From assembly GCF_900129865.1 (NCBI RefSeq), contig NZ_FQXD01000001.1, positions 310,001 through 374,000 on the forward strand: a stretch of 64,000 bases of DNA, read 5' to 3'. The notes beneath the pieces are model-generated. The model made no database searches. It was not told where the DNA came from and saw nothing but the letters and a program-made list of their open reading frames with translations. A program made the position numbers and the translations under genes. Each line of letters opens with the position of its first letter. Within the stretch, counting starts at the first letter, position 1. This document shows positions 26,961-35,357 of this stretch, piece by piece. The stretch is from Virgibacillus chiguensis (GTDB lineage: Bacteria; Bacillota; Bacilli; Bacillales; Amphibacillaceae).

Positions 26961-26990
26961 ACACTTTATTCCTCCAAGCTTCATAGTATA
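26961..26990 (+). promoter_or_regulatory. Possible sigma-K-type promoter of sigK
   Basis: CATAGTATA (26982-26990) fits the sigma-K -10 pattern CATANNNTA, with AC dinucleotides about 16-20 bp upstream as possible -35. It lies about 50 bp before the start codon. Autoregulation of sigK is known in B. subtilis; this site is tentative. Confidence 0.4.
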
Positions 26991-27041
26991 AACATATGGG
27001 CTAATGACTACTGAGTAAGTACATCAAGGAGGAGGATATAT

Positions 27042-27767
27042 TTGTCCGGCATTTTAAGTGCGCTCGCTTTACTTATTAAAGAAGCGATGTTCTTTGTTTC
27101 TTATGTTAAAAATCACGCTTTTCCCCAACCTCTACCACCTGACGAAGAAAAAAAATACATCCAGCGAATGCAGGACGGAAGCGAAACAGCGCGAAACAAA
27201 CTCATTGAACATAATCTTCGGCTCGTAGCACATATTGTAAAAAAATTTGAAAATACGGGAGAAGATGCTGAAGATCTTATCTCTATTGGAACCATTGGTT
27301 TGATTAAAGGGGTGGAAAGTTATTCGCCTGGAAAAGGTACAAAACTTGCTACTTATGCAGCCCGGTGTATTGAGAATGAAATATTAATGCACTTACGGGC
27401 ATTAAAGAAAATAAAGAAAGATGTTTCGCTGCATGACCCAATTGGTCAAGATAAAGAAGGAAATGAAATTAGCCTTATTGATATCTTAGAAGCTGAAAAT
27501 CAAAATATTATCGAATTTATCCAATTGAATATGGAAATTGAAAAAATGGAAGACTATTTTGCGATTTTAGATAAACGTGAACGAGAAGTGATTGTTTATC
27601 GGTACGGATTAAACGATGAAAAAGAACTAACACAACGAGAAATTGCCAGAAAATTGAACATATCTAGAAGTTACGTTTCTCGAATTGAAAAACGAGCTTT
27701 AATGAAAGTATTTCATGAATACTACAGAAAAGAACATAGAGGTAAAAGGGATAAAAAAGAAAGCTAA
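27042..27767 (+). CDS. sigK: RNA polymerase sporulation sigma factor SigK (pro-sigma-K)
   Basis: Late mother-cell sigma factor, 241 residues. The hydrophobic N-terminal pro-sequence (about 1-20, [20 protein letters not shown]) is the part removed by SpoIVFB in the family. Region 2 ([20 protein letters not shown], then [20 protein letters not shown]) and the C-terminal HTH ([20 protein letters not shown]) are intact. The gene is continuous: there is no skin-type prophage insertion as in B. subtilis. The start is TTG (27042-27044) after AAGGAGGAGG. Confidence 0.96.
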   Translation: MSGILSALALLIKEAMFFVSYVKNHAFPQPLPPDEEKKYIQRMQDGSETARNKLIEHNLRLVAHIVKKFENTGEDAEDLISIGTIGLIKGVESYSPGKGTKLATYAARCIENEILMHLRALKKIKKDVSLHDPIGQDKEGNEISLIDILEAENQNIIEFIQLNMEIEKMEDYFAILDKREREVIVYRYGLNDEKELTQREIARKLNISRSYVSRIEKRALMKVFHEYYRKEHRGKRDKKES

Positions 27768-27790
27768 CGTTAAAAGTTTAGCTTTCTTTT
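27754..27790 (+). terminator. Terminator after sigK
   Basis: AAAAGAAAGCTAA pairs with TTAGCTTTCTTTT around an 11-base loop, then more T. The left arm contains the sigK stop codon. Confidence 0.85.
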
Positions 27791-27920
27791 TTTGTGTGAG
27801 TTAGTCCCCAAATCCTACCCTTGCCGCAAACTTATAACATAGAGTATGAAGCTAGCAATCATCAAACAAATAACTAAGAAAAGAGAAGAAACCCAACTGA
27901 GGTAAAGATATCACGGTAAA

Positions 27921-27994
27921 GCACGAACCGATGATGACTTAGCTTAAGCGATTCGTAAATTCGCCTAGTTACTAGACGACGGAGCCGAGAAGTT
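27921..27994 (+). repeat. Relic of the terminator-flanking repeat, copy D
   Basis: CGAACCGATGATGACTTAGC, then a diverged spacer, then TCGCCTAGTT and GGAGCCG, match the right half of copies A-C. The left half and the DnaA-box tail are missing. Confidence 0.7.
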
Positions 27995-28400
27995 TATTGG
28001 TATTATACACGAGCCACTCACTTTATACTTTGTTAAAAAAGGCTATTTATCATTTATTTGGGAAGTATTGTTAAACATCTACAGGATAAAGGGGAAATTT
28101 TTTCATCATAGATAGTGGCTCGCGCTCTTGGTAACCATGGTGGTTTCTTATCTAACAAAAAATTTGTTGCTTACCTTGAAATGAATCATCGTATACTCGT
28201 AGCTTGCACGAATAGTGTATGAAATTATAAAGAAATATCATTTTTATGAAAATATATAATTTTTATAAAAAATAGTATATAATACGTATCAACCGCTGTT
28301 ATGAAAAAGATGATTTCTTCCTCTACTTGTAGCTATTATAGTTGCGATTTGTGAATTATTTTGTAAAAACTTAAACATGAAGAAAGAAGGTTAAAGCGAA
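27995..28400. other. Gene-free stretch with a spaced 9-bp inverted repeat
   Basis: CGAGCCACT (28010-28018) and AGTGGCTCG (28114-28122) face each other about 95 bp apart. Otherwise AT-rich, with no supported gene before the HXXEE protein. Confidence 0.4.
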
Positions 28401-28967
28401 ATGGATATATTCATATTTATTTTTTTAATTATATTTATGCTACATAATTTAGAAGAGATTATAATGGTTGAAAGATGGATGAAAAAAACATATCCACGGG
28501 TGAAACATAAAGTACCTCCATTTATGCAAAAAGAATTAGATGATTTTAAGGATATAACAGCTGCACAATTTGCAATTGTAGTTTTTGGGGTGTCGATACT
28601 TGCATCTATCTTGCTTTTAATATCAATAACAAATGAACAATATTATTTGTTTTTAGGGATTAGTTTGGCTTTCGCTATTAATATCTTTTCTCATCCGTTA
28701 CAATCGCTTTTATTATGGTGTTACACTCCAGGAGTAATTACAAGTATATTTCTAATAATCCCTTATTATATTTTACTCTTTAACCATCTCTACGCAACAG
28801 ACATGGTTAACTTAAACATGTTTTTAGGTGCGTTAGTAGTAGTAACTTTATTTATACTAGTATTTCTTTTTAGCCAAAAAATCGGAAAAAAAAATGAGAG
28901 GAATCCTATAAAATCTAACTGTCCACTAAGATTCTTTTCTGTTCTGGAACATAGCTTTTCATCCTAA
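28401..28967 (+). CDS. HXXEE-domain membrane protein
   Basis: A 188-residue integral membrane protein with about five to six hydrophobic helices. The family signature HNLEE is at residues 15-19, and a second His lies in IFSHPLQ. The HXXEE family is widespread and of unknown function. AAGAAGG lies upstream of the ATG. It sits in an accessory island between sigK and the yrhC-mtnN block, with no obvious operon partner. The C-terminal 20 residues look unlike a membrane protein and could reflect a shifted end; I cannot tell. Confidence 0.75.
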   Translation: MDIFIFIFLIIFMLHNLEEIIMVERWMKKTYPRVKHKVPPFMQKELDDFKDITAAQFAIVVFGVSILASILLLISITNEQYYLFLGISLAFAINIFSHPLQSLLLWCYTPGVITSIFLIIPYYILLFNHLYATDMVNLNMFLGALVVVTLFILVFLFSQKIGKKNERNPIKSNCPLRFFSVLEHSFSS

Positions 28968-29068
28968 AAAACAAATCGTCTATAAAAAGAACGTAAATTT
29001 TAATTTCAAACGTATGTCCACACCATTTAACGGCTTTGGAAATATATTTAAGTAAGGAGTGTGATAAC

Positions 29069-29296
29069 ATGAAAACTGCTATTGTAAGGCTTGTTGCACT
29101 AAGCTTTTTATTGCTTAACCAAGCTTTAATCACCTTTGGCTATCAGCCCTTACCATTTAACGAGGAAGAAATTTATGAAATTGTTTCTACAATAGCTACT
29201 ACATTAATGGCCATATATGCATGGTGGAAAAATAATAATGTTACTAAAAAAGCGCAAGAAAATGAAAAATTCCTAAAAGAAAATGGAATGAAATAA
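29069..29296 (+). CDS. Phage holin, SPP1-like family
   Basis: A 75-residue protein with two hydrophobic segments (about 4-22 and 34-50) separated by YQPLPFNEEEIYEIV, then WWKNNNVTKKAQ and a charged tail. This is the layout of the SPP1/phi-LC3 holin family. The ATG at 29069 is chosen for its AAGGAGTGTG site; upstream codons in frame lack one. A strong terminator follows. No endolysin or other phage gene is near, so it is a lone holin-like gene. Whether it permeabilises membranes is not shown by sequence. Confidence 0.8.
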   Translation: MKTAIVRLVALSFLLLNQALITFGYQPLPFNEEEIYEIVSTIATTLMAIYAWWKNNNVTKKAQENEKFLKENGMK

Positions 29297-29312
29297 TATT
29301 ATATGTACGAAT

Positions 29313-29370
29313 AGGATGATGAAGGTAGCACGATTAACAAAGGAGGATTGCTACCTTCATCATCCTTCTT
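29313..29370 (+). terminator. Terminator after holin gene
   Basis: An 18-bp perfect stem, 29313-29330 with 29349-29366 (AGGATGATGAAGGTAGCA), followed by TCTTTT. Confidence 0.85.
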
Positions 29371-29546
29371 TTATGTACTAACGAAATATTGAAATAGTTC
29401 TCTACTGACTACAGTTTGTAAAAAACCGCTTGACAGAAATATTTAACAAGTTTTTTTAATAAACACTGTACTACGCACTAACTCAGCTCCATGTATTTTT
29501 ATGACTAAAGCTTAAAACCTGAAAATGCTACCCTTTTCCAAAGTGC

Positions 29547-29578
29547 AAAAAACGCTAAGCATTTATTGCATTAGCGTT
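29547..29578 (-). terminator. Terminator after yrhC
   Basis: AACGCTAA pairs with TTAGCGTT, extended by TGCA/TGC, followed on the minus strand by TTTTTTG. The stem includes the yrhC stop codon. Confidence 0.75.
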
Positions 29579-29798
29579 CATCTAGCTTTCTTTTTATTTG
29601 ACGTTGTTGATATGCCAGCCAAAATCCAGCACTTAATGAAACGAGTGTTAAACCAATAAGAACAATACCATCTTCAGAAGGTCTCAAATACGTATTAATG
29701 ATAGCACCTAAAAATAAATACATAGATAAGATTAATAACGCACCTATAAACCGTTGGTAATCTATATATTTATATTTCAATCTCTGTTTATTATCCAT
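29571..29798 (-). CDS. yrhC: YrhC family small membrane protein
   Basis: A 75-residue protein with a basic N-terminus (MDNKQRLKYKYIDYQRF), two membrane helices (about 15-36 and 46-64) and a basic tail. In B. subtilis yrhC lies beside the mtnN-mccAB genes, and this gene follows mtnN, which supports the name. I choose the ATG at 29796-29798, eight bases after AGGAGG; the ATG two codons upstream is too close to the ribosome site. Function unknown. Confidence 0.65.
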   Translation of the reverse strand: MDNKQRLKYKYIDYQRFIGALLILSMYLFLGAIINTYLRPSEDGIVLIGLTLVSLSAGFWLAYQQRQIKRKLDER

Positions 29799-29910
29799 TA
29801 ACATTACCTCCTAGTTCTATGATTATCCTAACATAAATTACGTATTTCATAGGGATGTAATTATTGGAATAAACAAATTTGCCAATGTTTCTTACTCGTA
29901 TTGCAAAACT

Positions 29911-30600
29911 TTAGTTTGATTGTATAAACTTCATGATGATATTAGCAGCATTTGTGGCTGCAGTATTTAAAAAGGCGTCGAAAGAAATTGAGGATTCTTT
30001 TCCAGCAATATCAGAAAGCGCACGTATAATAACAAATGGTGTAGCATATTGGTAACATACTTGTGCTATCGCAGCTGCCTCCATTTCTGCAGCTATCATA
30101 GTAGGAAACTTTTCACGAACAAATGTAACACGTTCTCTATCACTCATAAACGAATCACCAGTCGCAATAATTCCCTTTTCATATGAGATGTCTAGATCTG
30201 TCAATACATTTACTACTTTTGCGACCAAGTTGACATCTGCATCATACATTGCAGGCATTTGCGGCACTTGGCCGTAAGCGTAATCGAATGCGGTTGCGTC
30301 TACATCATGATGGACAACTTGTGTCGAGATAACTACATCTCCTATGTTTAAATCTGTAGCAAATCCTCCTGCAGATCCAGTGTTAATAATGTAGTTTGGA
30401 GCAAATCGTTCATGCAGGATGGTTGTTGCCATCGCAGCATTCACTTTACCAATACCGGATTGAAGCAAAACAACCTCTTTATCATATAATTGCCCTTCAA
30501 TAAATAAACAGTTTGCTACTTCTAACTCTTTTTTAATATACATTGCATCTTTTAAGAAAGCAATTTCTTCATCCATTGCTCCAATAATTCCTATTGTCAT
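29911..30600 (-). CDS. mtnN: 5'-methylthioadenosine/S-adenosylhomocysteine nucleosidase
   Basis: Splits methylthioadenosine and SAH to adenine plus ribosyl product, feeding methionine salvage and the activated methyl cycle. It has 229 residues. Catalytic Glu12 lies in MTIGIIGAMDEEI; NTGSAGG, ATGDSFMSD and EMEAAAIAQ (substrate-binding Glu) and the catalytic Asp in IRALSDIAG are present. It lies 16 bases after yrrS. Confidence 0.96.
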   Translation of the reverse strand: MTIGIIGAMDEEIAFLKDAMYIKKELEVANCLFIEGQLYDKEVVLLQSGIGKVNAAMATTILHERFAPNYIINTGSAGGFATDLNIGDVVISTQVVHHDVDATAFDYAYGQVPQMPAMYDADVNLVAKVVNVLTDLDISYEKGIIATGDSFMSDRERVTFVREKFPTMIAAEMEAAAIAQVCYQYATPFVIIRALSDIAGKESSISFDAFLNTAATNAANIIMKFIQSN

Positions 30601-30616
30601 CCAAATACCTCCAAAT

Positions 30617-31306
30617 CTATCTGTTAATAATTACACTTTTTAATTGTTCTACCTTTGTTGGTTTCCAGCCTTGTTCTTCTACCCAAATTAAATACACACG
30701 GTAAATCTGTGTATTATCTTCTGTAGAAACTGTTGCTTCTACTTTTTCCGGACTTCCACCATTTCCTACCCAATGTGTAACCATGCTATTTTTATCTAAA
30801 CCCGTTACCTGCGTAACAGCAGTCTCGATTTCTTTTCTATCTTGAGAACCTTCATTATAGTTTGTTGTATGCGTTCCTTTTTGTTCTGTTCCAATTGGCT
30901 TCCAATCACCTGTAAAAGCTTTCACGACATTATCATCTGACGATTCAACTTGTTCTGTTTCCACTGAACTATTATCTTCAGCTTGTTCTTCCTCTTTTAT
31001 ATTATCTTGTTCATCTTTTTCATTATCAGAAGACTGGGTGTTGTCCTCATCATCTTCTACTCTAGTAAATTGATCGTTGTTATCTCCTTCCTTACTATCT
31101 TCTGTACCGTTATCTTCTGCTTCTGCCTGTTCATTGGAAGTATCTTTATTCTCTTCTGAGGATTTATCGCCACCGCCAAACATCCAAAATCCCAACAGAA
31201 TGAGGACTAAAACAGCACCTATAATAAGAAAAATTGATATAGATTTAGTATTTTTTCTTCGTTTTTCAAATTTATCTACACGGGAAACTCTATCAAAATC
31301 ACCCAT
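30617..31306 (-). CDS. yrrS: YrrS family protein (DUF1510)
   Basis: A 229-residue single-pass membrane protein: basic N-terminus, one helix (about 24-44), a long acidic low-complexity linker rich in Glu, Asp, Asn and Ser (about 50-125), and a C-terminal DUF1510 domain with WKPIGTEQ and THWVGNGGSPEKVEATVST. In B. subtilis yrrS lies beside the penicillin-binding protein gene pbpI and is linked to sporulation; pbpI and yrrT are not present here. The ATG has GGGAGGG upstream. Confidence 0.9.
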   Translation of the reverse strand: MGDFDRVSRVDKFEKRRKNTKSISIFLIIGAVLVLILLGFWMFGGGDKSSEENKDTSNEQAEAEDNGTEDSKEGDNNDQFTRVEDDEDNTQSSDNEKDEQDNIKEEEQAEDNSSVETEQVESSDDNVVKAFTGDWKPIGTEQKGTHTTNYNEGSQDRKEIETAVTQVTGLDKNSMVTHWVGNGGSPEKVEATVSTEDNTQIYRVYLIWVEEQGWKPTKVEQLKSVIINR

Positions 31307-31528
31307 TATCTCAACCCTCCCATAATTACCCTACTATCATATCATATTTAGTATAAGAATTAATATGCTTAGCATATAACAATTTATGTACTAACTACAA
31401 ATTTGCCTTTTGTATTAAGCCAAACCTTGCTTATGTGAAATAATTGTTTTTTGTATTAAAGGATCGACTCCCAAACTTTTTTCATAAAAGTGAGTCAATC
31501 CATAAGAGCCCTCATAGTTGTTGAGCGT

Positions 31529-31564
31529 AAAAAGATAGTGAACGCTTTGGCTCACTATCTTTTT
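31529..31564 (-). terminator. Terminator after greA
   Basis: AAAAAGATAGTGA pairs with TCACTATCTTTTT (10-base loop) seven bases past the greA stop. A further imperfect pairing GGATCGACTC with GAGTCAATCC (31461-31501) lies downstream; its role is not clear. Confidence 0.85.
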
Positions 31565-31570
31565 GCTTAC

Positions 31571-32047
31571 TTATTCAACTTCGATAATCTTTACAAATAT
31601 TTCTCCACCAGGAGTAGCTACAGAAACTTCTGAACCAACTTCTTTTCCGATTAAACTCTGTGCCATTGGGGAATCATTAGAGATTTTACCTTCAAATGGA
31701 TCAGCTTCAGCACTTCCAACAATGGTGTATGTTTCTGTATCACCATCAGGAAGTTCTTGGAACGTCACAGATTTACCTAATGAAACAATGTGCGGGTTTT
31801 GATTATCATTTTCTATAATAACTGCATTACGAATCATTTTTTCCACTTGTGCAATTCGAGATTCCACAAAAGCTTGTTCGTCTTTTGCAGAATCATACTC
31901 TGAATTCTCGGAAAGATCACCGAAGTCTCGAGCCACTTTTATACGTTCAACCACTTCTTGACGGCGTTCTGTTTTTAGATAATGCAATTCTTGTTCTAAT
32001 TTCTCTTTCCCCTCTTGAGTCATATAATAGCTTTTTTCTACAGTCAT
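31571..32047 (-). CDS. greA: Transcription elongation factor GreA
   Basis: Rescues backtracked RNA polymerase by stimulating transcript cleavage. It has 158 residues: an N-terminal coiled coil (about 1-75) with the tip acidic segment [16 protein letters not shown], then an FKBP-like C-terminal domain ([18 protein letters not shown]). I choose ATG (32045-32047), with AGGAGTGG upstream, giving [13 protein letters not shown]; a longer frame upstream has no ribosome site. Confidence 0.96.
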   Translation of the reverse strand: MTVEKSYYMTQEGKEKLEQELHYLKTERRQEVVERIKVARDFGDLSENSEYDSAKDEQAFVESRIAQVEKMIRNAVIIENDNQNPHIVSLGKSVTFQELPDGDTETYTIVGSAEADPFEGKISNDSPMAQSLIGKEVGSEVSVATPGGEIFVKIIEVE

Positions 32048-32301
32048 TCTAACCACTCCTTCTTCTTCCTTCAATATATCGTCGTCATACTAATGTAATT
32101 TGACATGTTTCTTTTTAGGCTATGCTCAAAACTTTAGTTCTATCTTCTCACTTTAAGTACAATTACAACATTGTACATGTTGTTTACTACTTTTTAACTT
32201 ATATTTTTTGAGCACAAACTAATAGGAGCTCGACGAAAATGTAAGCGCTCCATTTTTCAAAATTATACTAACCATTACTATGGCAGAATTCGAATATTTT
32301 T

Positions 32302-32952
32302 TCAATACTTTTCATTAAATTTATTACTATGTTTCAAAAGGATATTTTCTATTTTAGTTGCCATAATGTCAATGGCTACATGATTTTGTCCACCTTCTGG
32401 AATAATGATGTCAGCATAACGTTTACTCGGTTCAATAAATTGTAAGTGTGATGGTCTGACTTTATGAATATATTGCTCAATTACAGAATCTAATGTTCTT
32501 CCACGTTCTTTTATATCACGCATAAGCCTGCGAATAATTCGTAAGTCCGCATCTGTATCAACAAAAACTTTAATGTCCATTAAATCACGTAGCCGTGGAT
32601 CTTCAAGAATTAATATCCCCTCTAAAATGATTACATCTTTTGGTTGTACTTGAATAACTTCTTGAGAGCGTGTATGCATCTTATAATCATAAACGGGCTT
32701 ATCTATCGTCTCACCGCTTAATAATTTATGCATATGCTCAACTAATAGGTCATGGTCAAAAGCTAATGGATGATCGTAGTTGGTATTTAAGCGTTCTTCG
32801 AATGGGAGATGGCTTTGATCTTTATAATAATAGTCCTGTTCAATAACTAAAATGGTTTGCTCTAAAAAGCGCTGGCATATGGAGCGTGTAACAGAAGTTT
32901 TTCCACTTCCGCTTCCACCTGCTACCCCAATAACTACTGGTTGATGATGCAT
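32302..32952 (-). CDS. udk: Uridine kinase
   Basis: Phosphorylates uridine and cytidine in pyrimidine salvage. It has 216 residues. The P-loop [13 protein letters not shown] is at residues 9-21; [20 protein letters not shown] and FDHDLL are the base/ribose-binding blocks; [12 protein letters not shown] is the lid region. It begins 18 bases after trmR. In B. subtilis the two U32 peptidase-like genes yrrN and yrrO lie in this gap; they are missing here. Confidence 0.96.
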   Translation of the reverse strand: MHHQPVVIGVAGGSGSGKTSVTRSICQRFLEQTILVIEQDYYYKDQSHLPFEERLNTNYDHPLAFDHDLLVEHMHKLLSGETIDKPVYDYKMHTRSQEVIQVQPKDVIILEGILILEDPRLRDLMDIKVFVDTDADLRIIRRLMRDIKERGRTLDSVIEQYIHKVRPSHLQFIEPSKRYADIIIPEGGQNHVAIDIMATKIENILLKHSNKFNEKY

Positions 32953-32969
32953 CGAATGGTTTCTCCCTT

Positions 32970-33617
32970 CTAACTCTGACTCTGTTTGCTACTAATTGCT
33001 ACACCATCTCCTATAGGTACTATAGTCGTGGTAAACAATGGGTGTTGCATTAGCCAATGATTATATTCATTGATCTTTTCCACCATTTTTTTATATCTAG
33101 ATGGAACGATACGTTCGTTGGCAACATATCCTCGGAATAAAACATTATCCGTAATGATAATACCTTCATTTGCTAGTAAGGGTGTAACAAGCTCAAAAAA
33201 ACGACGGTACTGGCTTTTAGCAGCGTCGATAAATATTACATCAAAAAATGCTTCGTTTTGCAAGTTTTTTAGTACTTCTAAGGCATCCCCAGATAAAATT
33301 TTTATCTGCTGTTCAACTTGGTGAGCACGAATATGCCCCTTGGCTTCTTGATATCTTTGCTCATCTTTTTCTATGGTTATAATTTCTGCATTAGGTTGTG
33401 CTTCCAGCATGCGTAAAGCAGAATAACCAATTGCTGTACCGATCTCTAATATCCGCTTAGGCTGTTTTAGACGAATGATTTGTTGTACAAAATGCATACT
33501 TACTACATCCATAATTGGCACATGATCATTTTTGGCTTTTTTTTCTAACCTTTCAATGGAAGCAGTTCGTTTTGGTATCATTTTTTCTAAGTAATGACCA
33601 CTATTGCTGTCGTTCAT
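32970..33617 (-). CDS. trmR: tRNA 5-hydroxyuridine methyltransferase TrmR (YrrM)
   Basis: An O-methyltransferase of 215 residues that in B. subtilis makes 5-methoxyuridine at the wobble position of several tRNAs. SAM motif [16 protein letters not shown] is at about 60-74; [16 protein letters not shown] and [11 protein letters not shown] are the following metal/SAM blocks. It lies between mltG and udk as expected. Its substrate ho5U must be made by TrhP or TrhO, neither of which is encoded in this window. Confidence 0.9.
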   Translation of the reverse strand: MNDSNSGHYLEKMIPKRTASIERLEKKAKNDHVPIMDVVSMHFVQQIIRLKQPKRILEIGTAIGYSALRMLEAQPNAEIITIEKDEQRYQEAKGHIRAHQVEQQIKILSGDALEVLKNLQNEAFFDVIFIDAAKSQYRRFFELVTPLLANEGIIITDNVLFRGYVANERIVPSRYKKMVEKINEYNHWLMQHPLFTTTIVPIGDGVAISSKQSQS

Positions 33618-33650
33618 TACAATCCCCTCTACCTTCTAAAAATTGCATTT

Positions 33651-33677
33651 ATCCCCCTATCCATAAGACCGGGGGAT
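33651..33677 (-). other. GC-rich hairpin between mltG and trmR
   Basis: ATCCCCC pairs with GGGGGAT around a 13-base loop in the 68-bp gap. A T-run follows only after about ten bases. It could be a processing site or weak attenuator rather than a terminator. Confidence 0.45.
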
Positions 33678-33685
33678 AATATGCC

Positions 33686-34804
33686 TCAATTTATATGTTT
33701 TTGCTTGTTCTTATTATGTTGTTCTAATGTTTCTGCATAATAGATATTTCCATCTTTATCATGTAAGAAATATAAATTCTTCGATTCCTCAGGGTGAAGA
33801 GCGGCTTCAAGCGCGGTCTCGGAAAAATTACCAATCGGACCAACAGGAAGACCTTCTATATAATAAGTGTTATATGGTGATTCAATTTCTAAATCTTCAT
33901 ACAAAACTCGGTCTTTATGTTCCCCTTGCGCGTATAAAACAGTTGGATCTGTCTGAAGTTTCATCCCTTTTTCTAACCGATTAGCAAATACTCCTGCTAT
34001 TTTCTTACGCTGGTCTTTGGCGCCCGTTTCTTTTTCAATAACAGAGGCAAACGTTATAGCTTCGTGAACAGTATAATTTTGCTCATTGATGACATCTAAA
34101 TAATCGGAAAGCACGCTTTCTGTCTTTTTTAGCATCTCATCGACAACTGCTTCAACACTAGGCTCTTCTTCAAAGAACTCATACGTTGCGGCAAATAGAT
34201 ACCCTTCTAGTGGTGAACGAATCTCTGGGTTCAAAATATCTTCTAGCAGTACAGATGGATAGCGTTCCATTAATGTCTGAATATAATCTGGATCATTTAC
34301 TTTTTCTAAAAACTCTTTTTTGGAAAAAGGTAATTGTTCTGCATAAATTTCTGCTAACTCTTCTATCGTTTTTCCTTCAGGTATAGTAACCGTATAGACA
34401 GGTTCTGCCAATAATTTACCACTTTTTAATGAATCGACAATCTCACTTAGCTCCATATCTGGAGTAAATACATAATCTCCCGCTTGAAAGCTGGACTCAT
34501 TATTAAATTTTAAGTAAAAGCGAAATATTAGTGCATTCTTAATCACACCATTATCTTCCAATATATTAGCAATATTAGAGGATGAAGATCCAATTGGTAT
34601 TGTTACCTTAATCTCTTCTTTACTGTCAGGATGAACAGGTTCTAATGCAGATTTCACATATAAGTAACCTGAAGCACCCCCTATTACCAATATAATTAAT
34701 AGCGTCATAATAATGATCGTTACAATTTTGCGAACCGTTTTAGCTTCTTCACTGCGAGCCTTGAGGTTGTCCTTAAATTTGCTGGTTTTGATCTGCTTGG
34801 ACAT
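33686..34804 (-). CDS. mltG: Endolytic murein transglycosylase MltG (YceG-like)
   Basis: Membrane-anchored enzyme that cuts nascent glycan strands and sets their length. It has 372 residues: cytoplasmic basic N-terminus, one membrane helix (about 27-50), a LysM-like region, and the YceG catalytic domain with Glu in ASVIEKETGAKDQRKKIAGV, LQTDPTVLYAQG, and SPYNTYYIEGLPVGPIGNFS near the end. It starts a unit with trmR and udk. Upstream (34805-35037) there is no gene, only its promoter region. Confidence 0.95.
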   Translation of the reverse strand: MSKQIKTSKFKDNLKARSEEAKTVRKIVTIIIMTLLIILVIGGASGYLYVKSALEPVHPDSKEEIKVTIPIGSSSSNIANILEDNGVIKNALIFRFYLKFNNESSFQAGDYVFTPDMELSEIVDSLKSGKLLAEPVYTVTIPEGKTIEELAEIYAEQLPFSKKEFLEKVNDPDYIQTLMERYPSVLLEDILNPEIRSPLEGYLFAATYEFFEEEPSVEAVVDEMLKKTESVLSDYLDVINEQNYTVHEAITFASVIEKETGAKDQRKKIAGVFANRLEKGMKLQTDPTVLYAQGEHKDRVLYEDLEIESPYNTYYIEGLPVGPIGNFSETALEAALHPEESKNLYFLHDKDGNIYYAETLEQHNKNKQKHIN

Positions 34805-35037
34805 ATATCTTCCCTCCTCATCCGCTATATTATACTAAAATATGCTATTAGATGCCATTATTTTTGTATAAATATCCTTTGTTTAGATTTTTACAAAGGG
34901 ATTTATGTCCAGCCTTCATCAATTTTCATTAGAAAAAACTTGGCTACCGGTAAGTCTTTATGGCATAAAACACCGTCCAATTTGTTGTTAACTATAAACC
35001 AATGAATGCTTAACATTATATTCTTTCCTATAGTGGC

Positions 35038-35299
35038 ACAAAGGCGCAAGCGCCCGTTCAGCAACGTAGCGACTGGAACGAATCAACGAAAGTTTTAGGA
35101 ATCATGCTCCTGCAACAGGAGTATGCCGGCGCTCTCTGGCAAGCCCGTCTTTAGTCGGCATTCCTATTTAGAACGAACCAATGATGACTTATCGTAAGGC
35201 AATGGAGTGAAGTCGCCTAGTTGCTGGACGCTGGAGCCGGACGTGGCTAAATAACTTAGTTAGTTTATCCACAGCTGCAAAATTTTTTAATTTCCTAGA
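35038..35299 (+). repeat. Terminator-flanking structured repeat, copy C
   Basis: A 262-bp copy, about 90 percent alike to copies A and B by eye. It starts ACAAAGG and ends CTAGA. The inverted arms, the CTCCTG-CAA-CAGGAG hairpin and the outer GGAAT...ATTCC with GCCG...CGGC pairing are all well kept. The perfect DnaA box is at 35265-35273. Its tail abuts the U-tract of the yrzB terminator. Confidence 0.9.
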
Positions 35300-35303
35300 C
35301 AAC

Positions 35304-35338
35304 AAAAAAAGAGCTAATGTCAAAAATGACATTAGCTC
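35304..35338 (-). terminator. Terminator after yrzB
   Basis: GAGCTAATGTCA pairs perfectly with TGACATTAGCTC (AAAA loop), followed on the minus strand by TTTTTTT. It lies 20 bp past the yrzB stop. Confidence 0.9.
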
Positions 35339-35357
35339 AAAATTACTATACTAAAGC

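Noticed and set aside
29313-29366. Long inverted repeat considered as a possible insertion-element end
   Set aside because: It is followed by a T-rich run right after the holin gene and behaves as an ordinary terminator; no partner end or transposase.
32239-32253. Catabolite-response-element-like ATGTAAGCGCTCCAT between udk and greA
   Set aside because: One mismatch to the usual pattern and placed far upstream of greA without a matching promoter; not enough to call.
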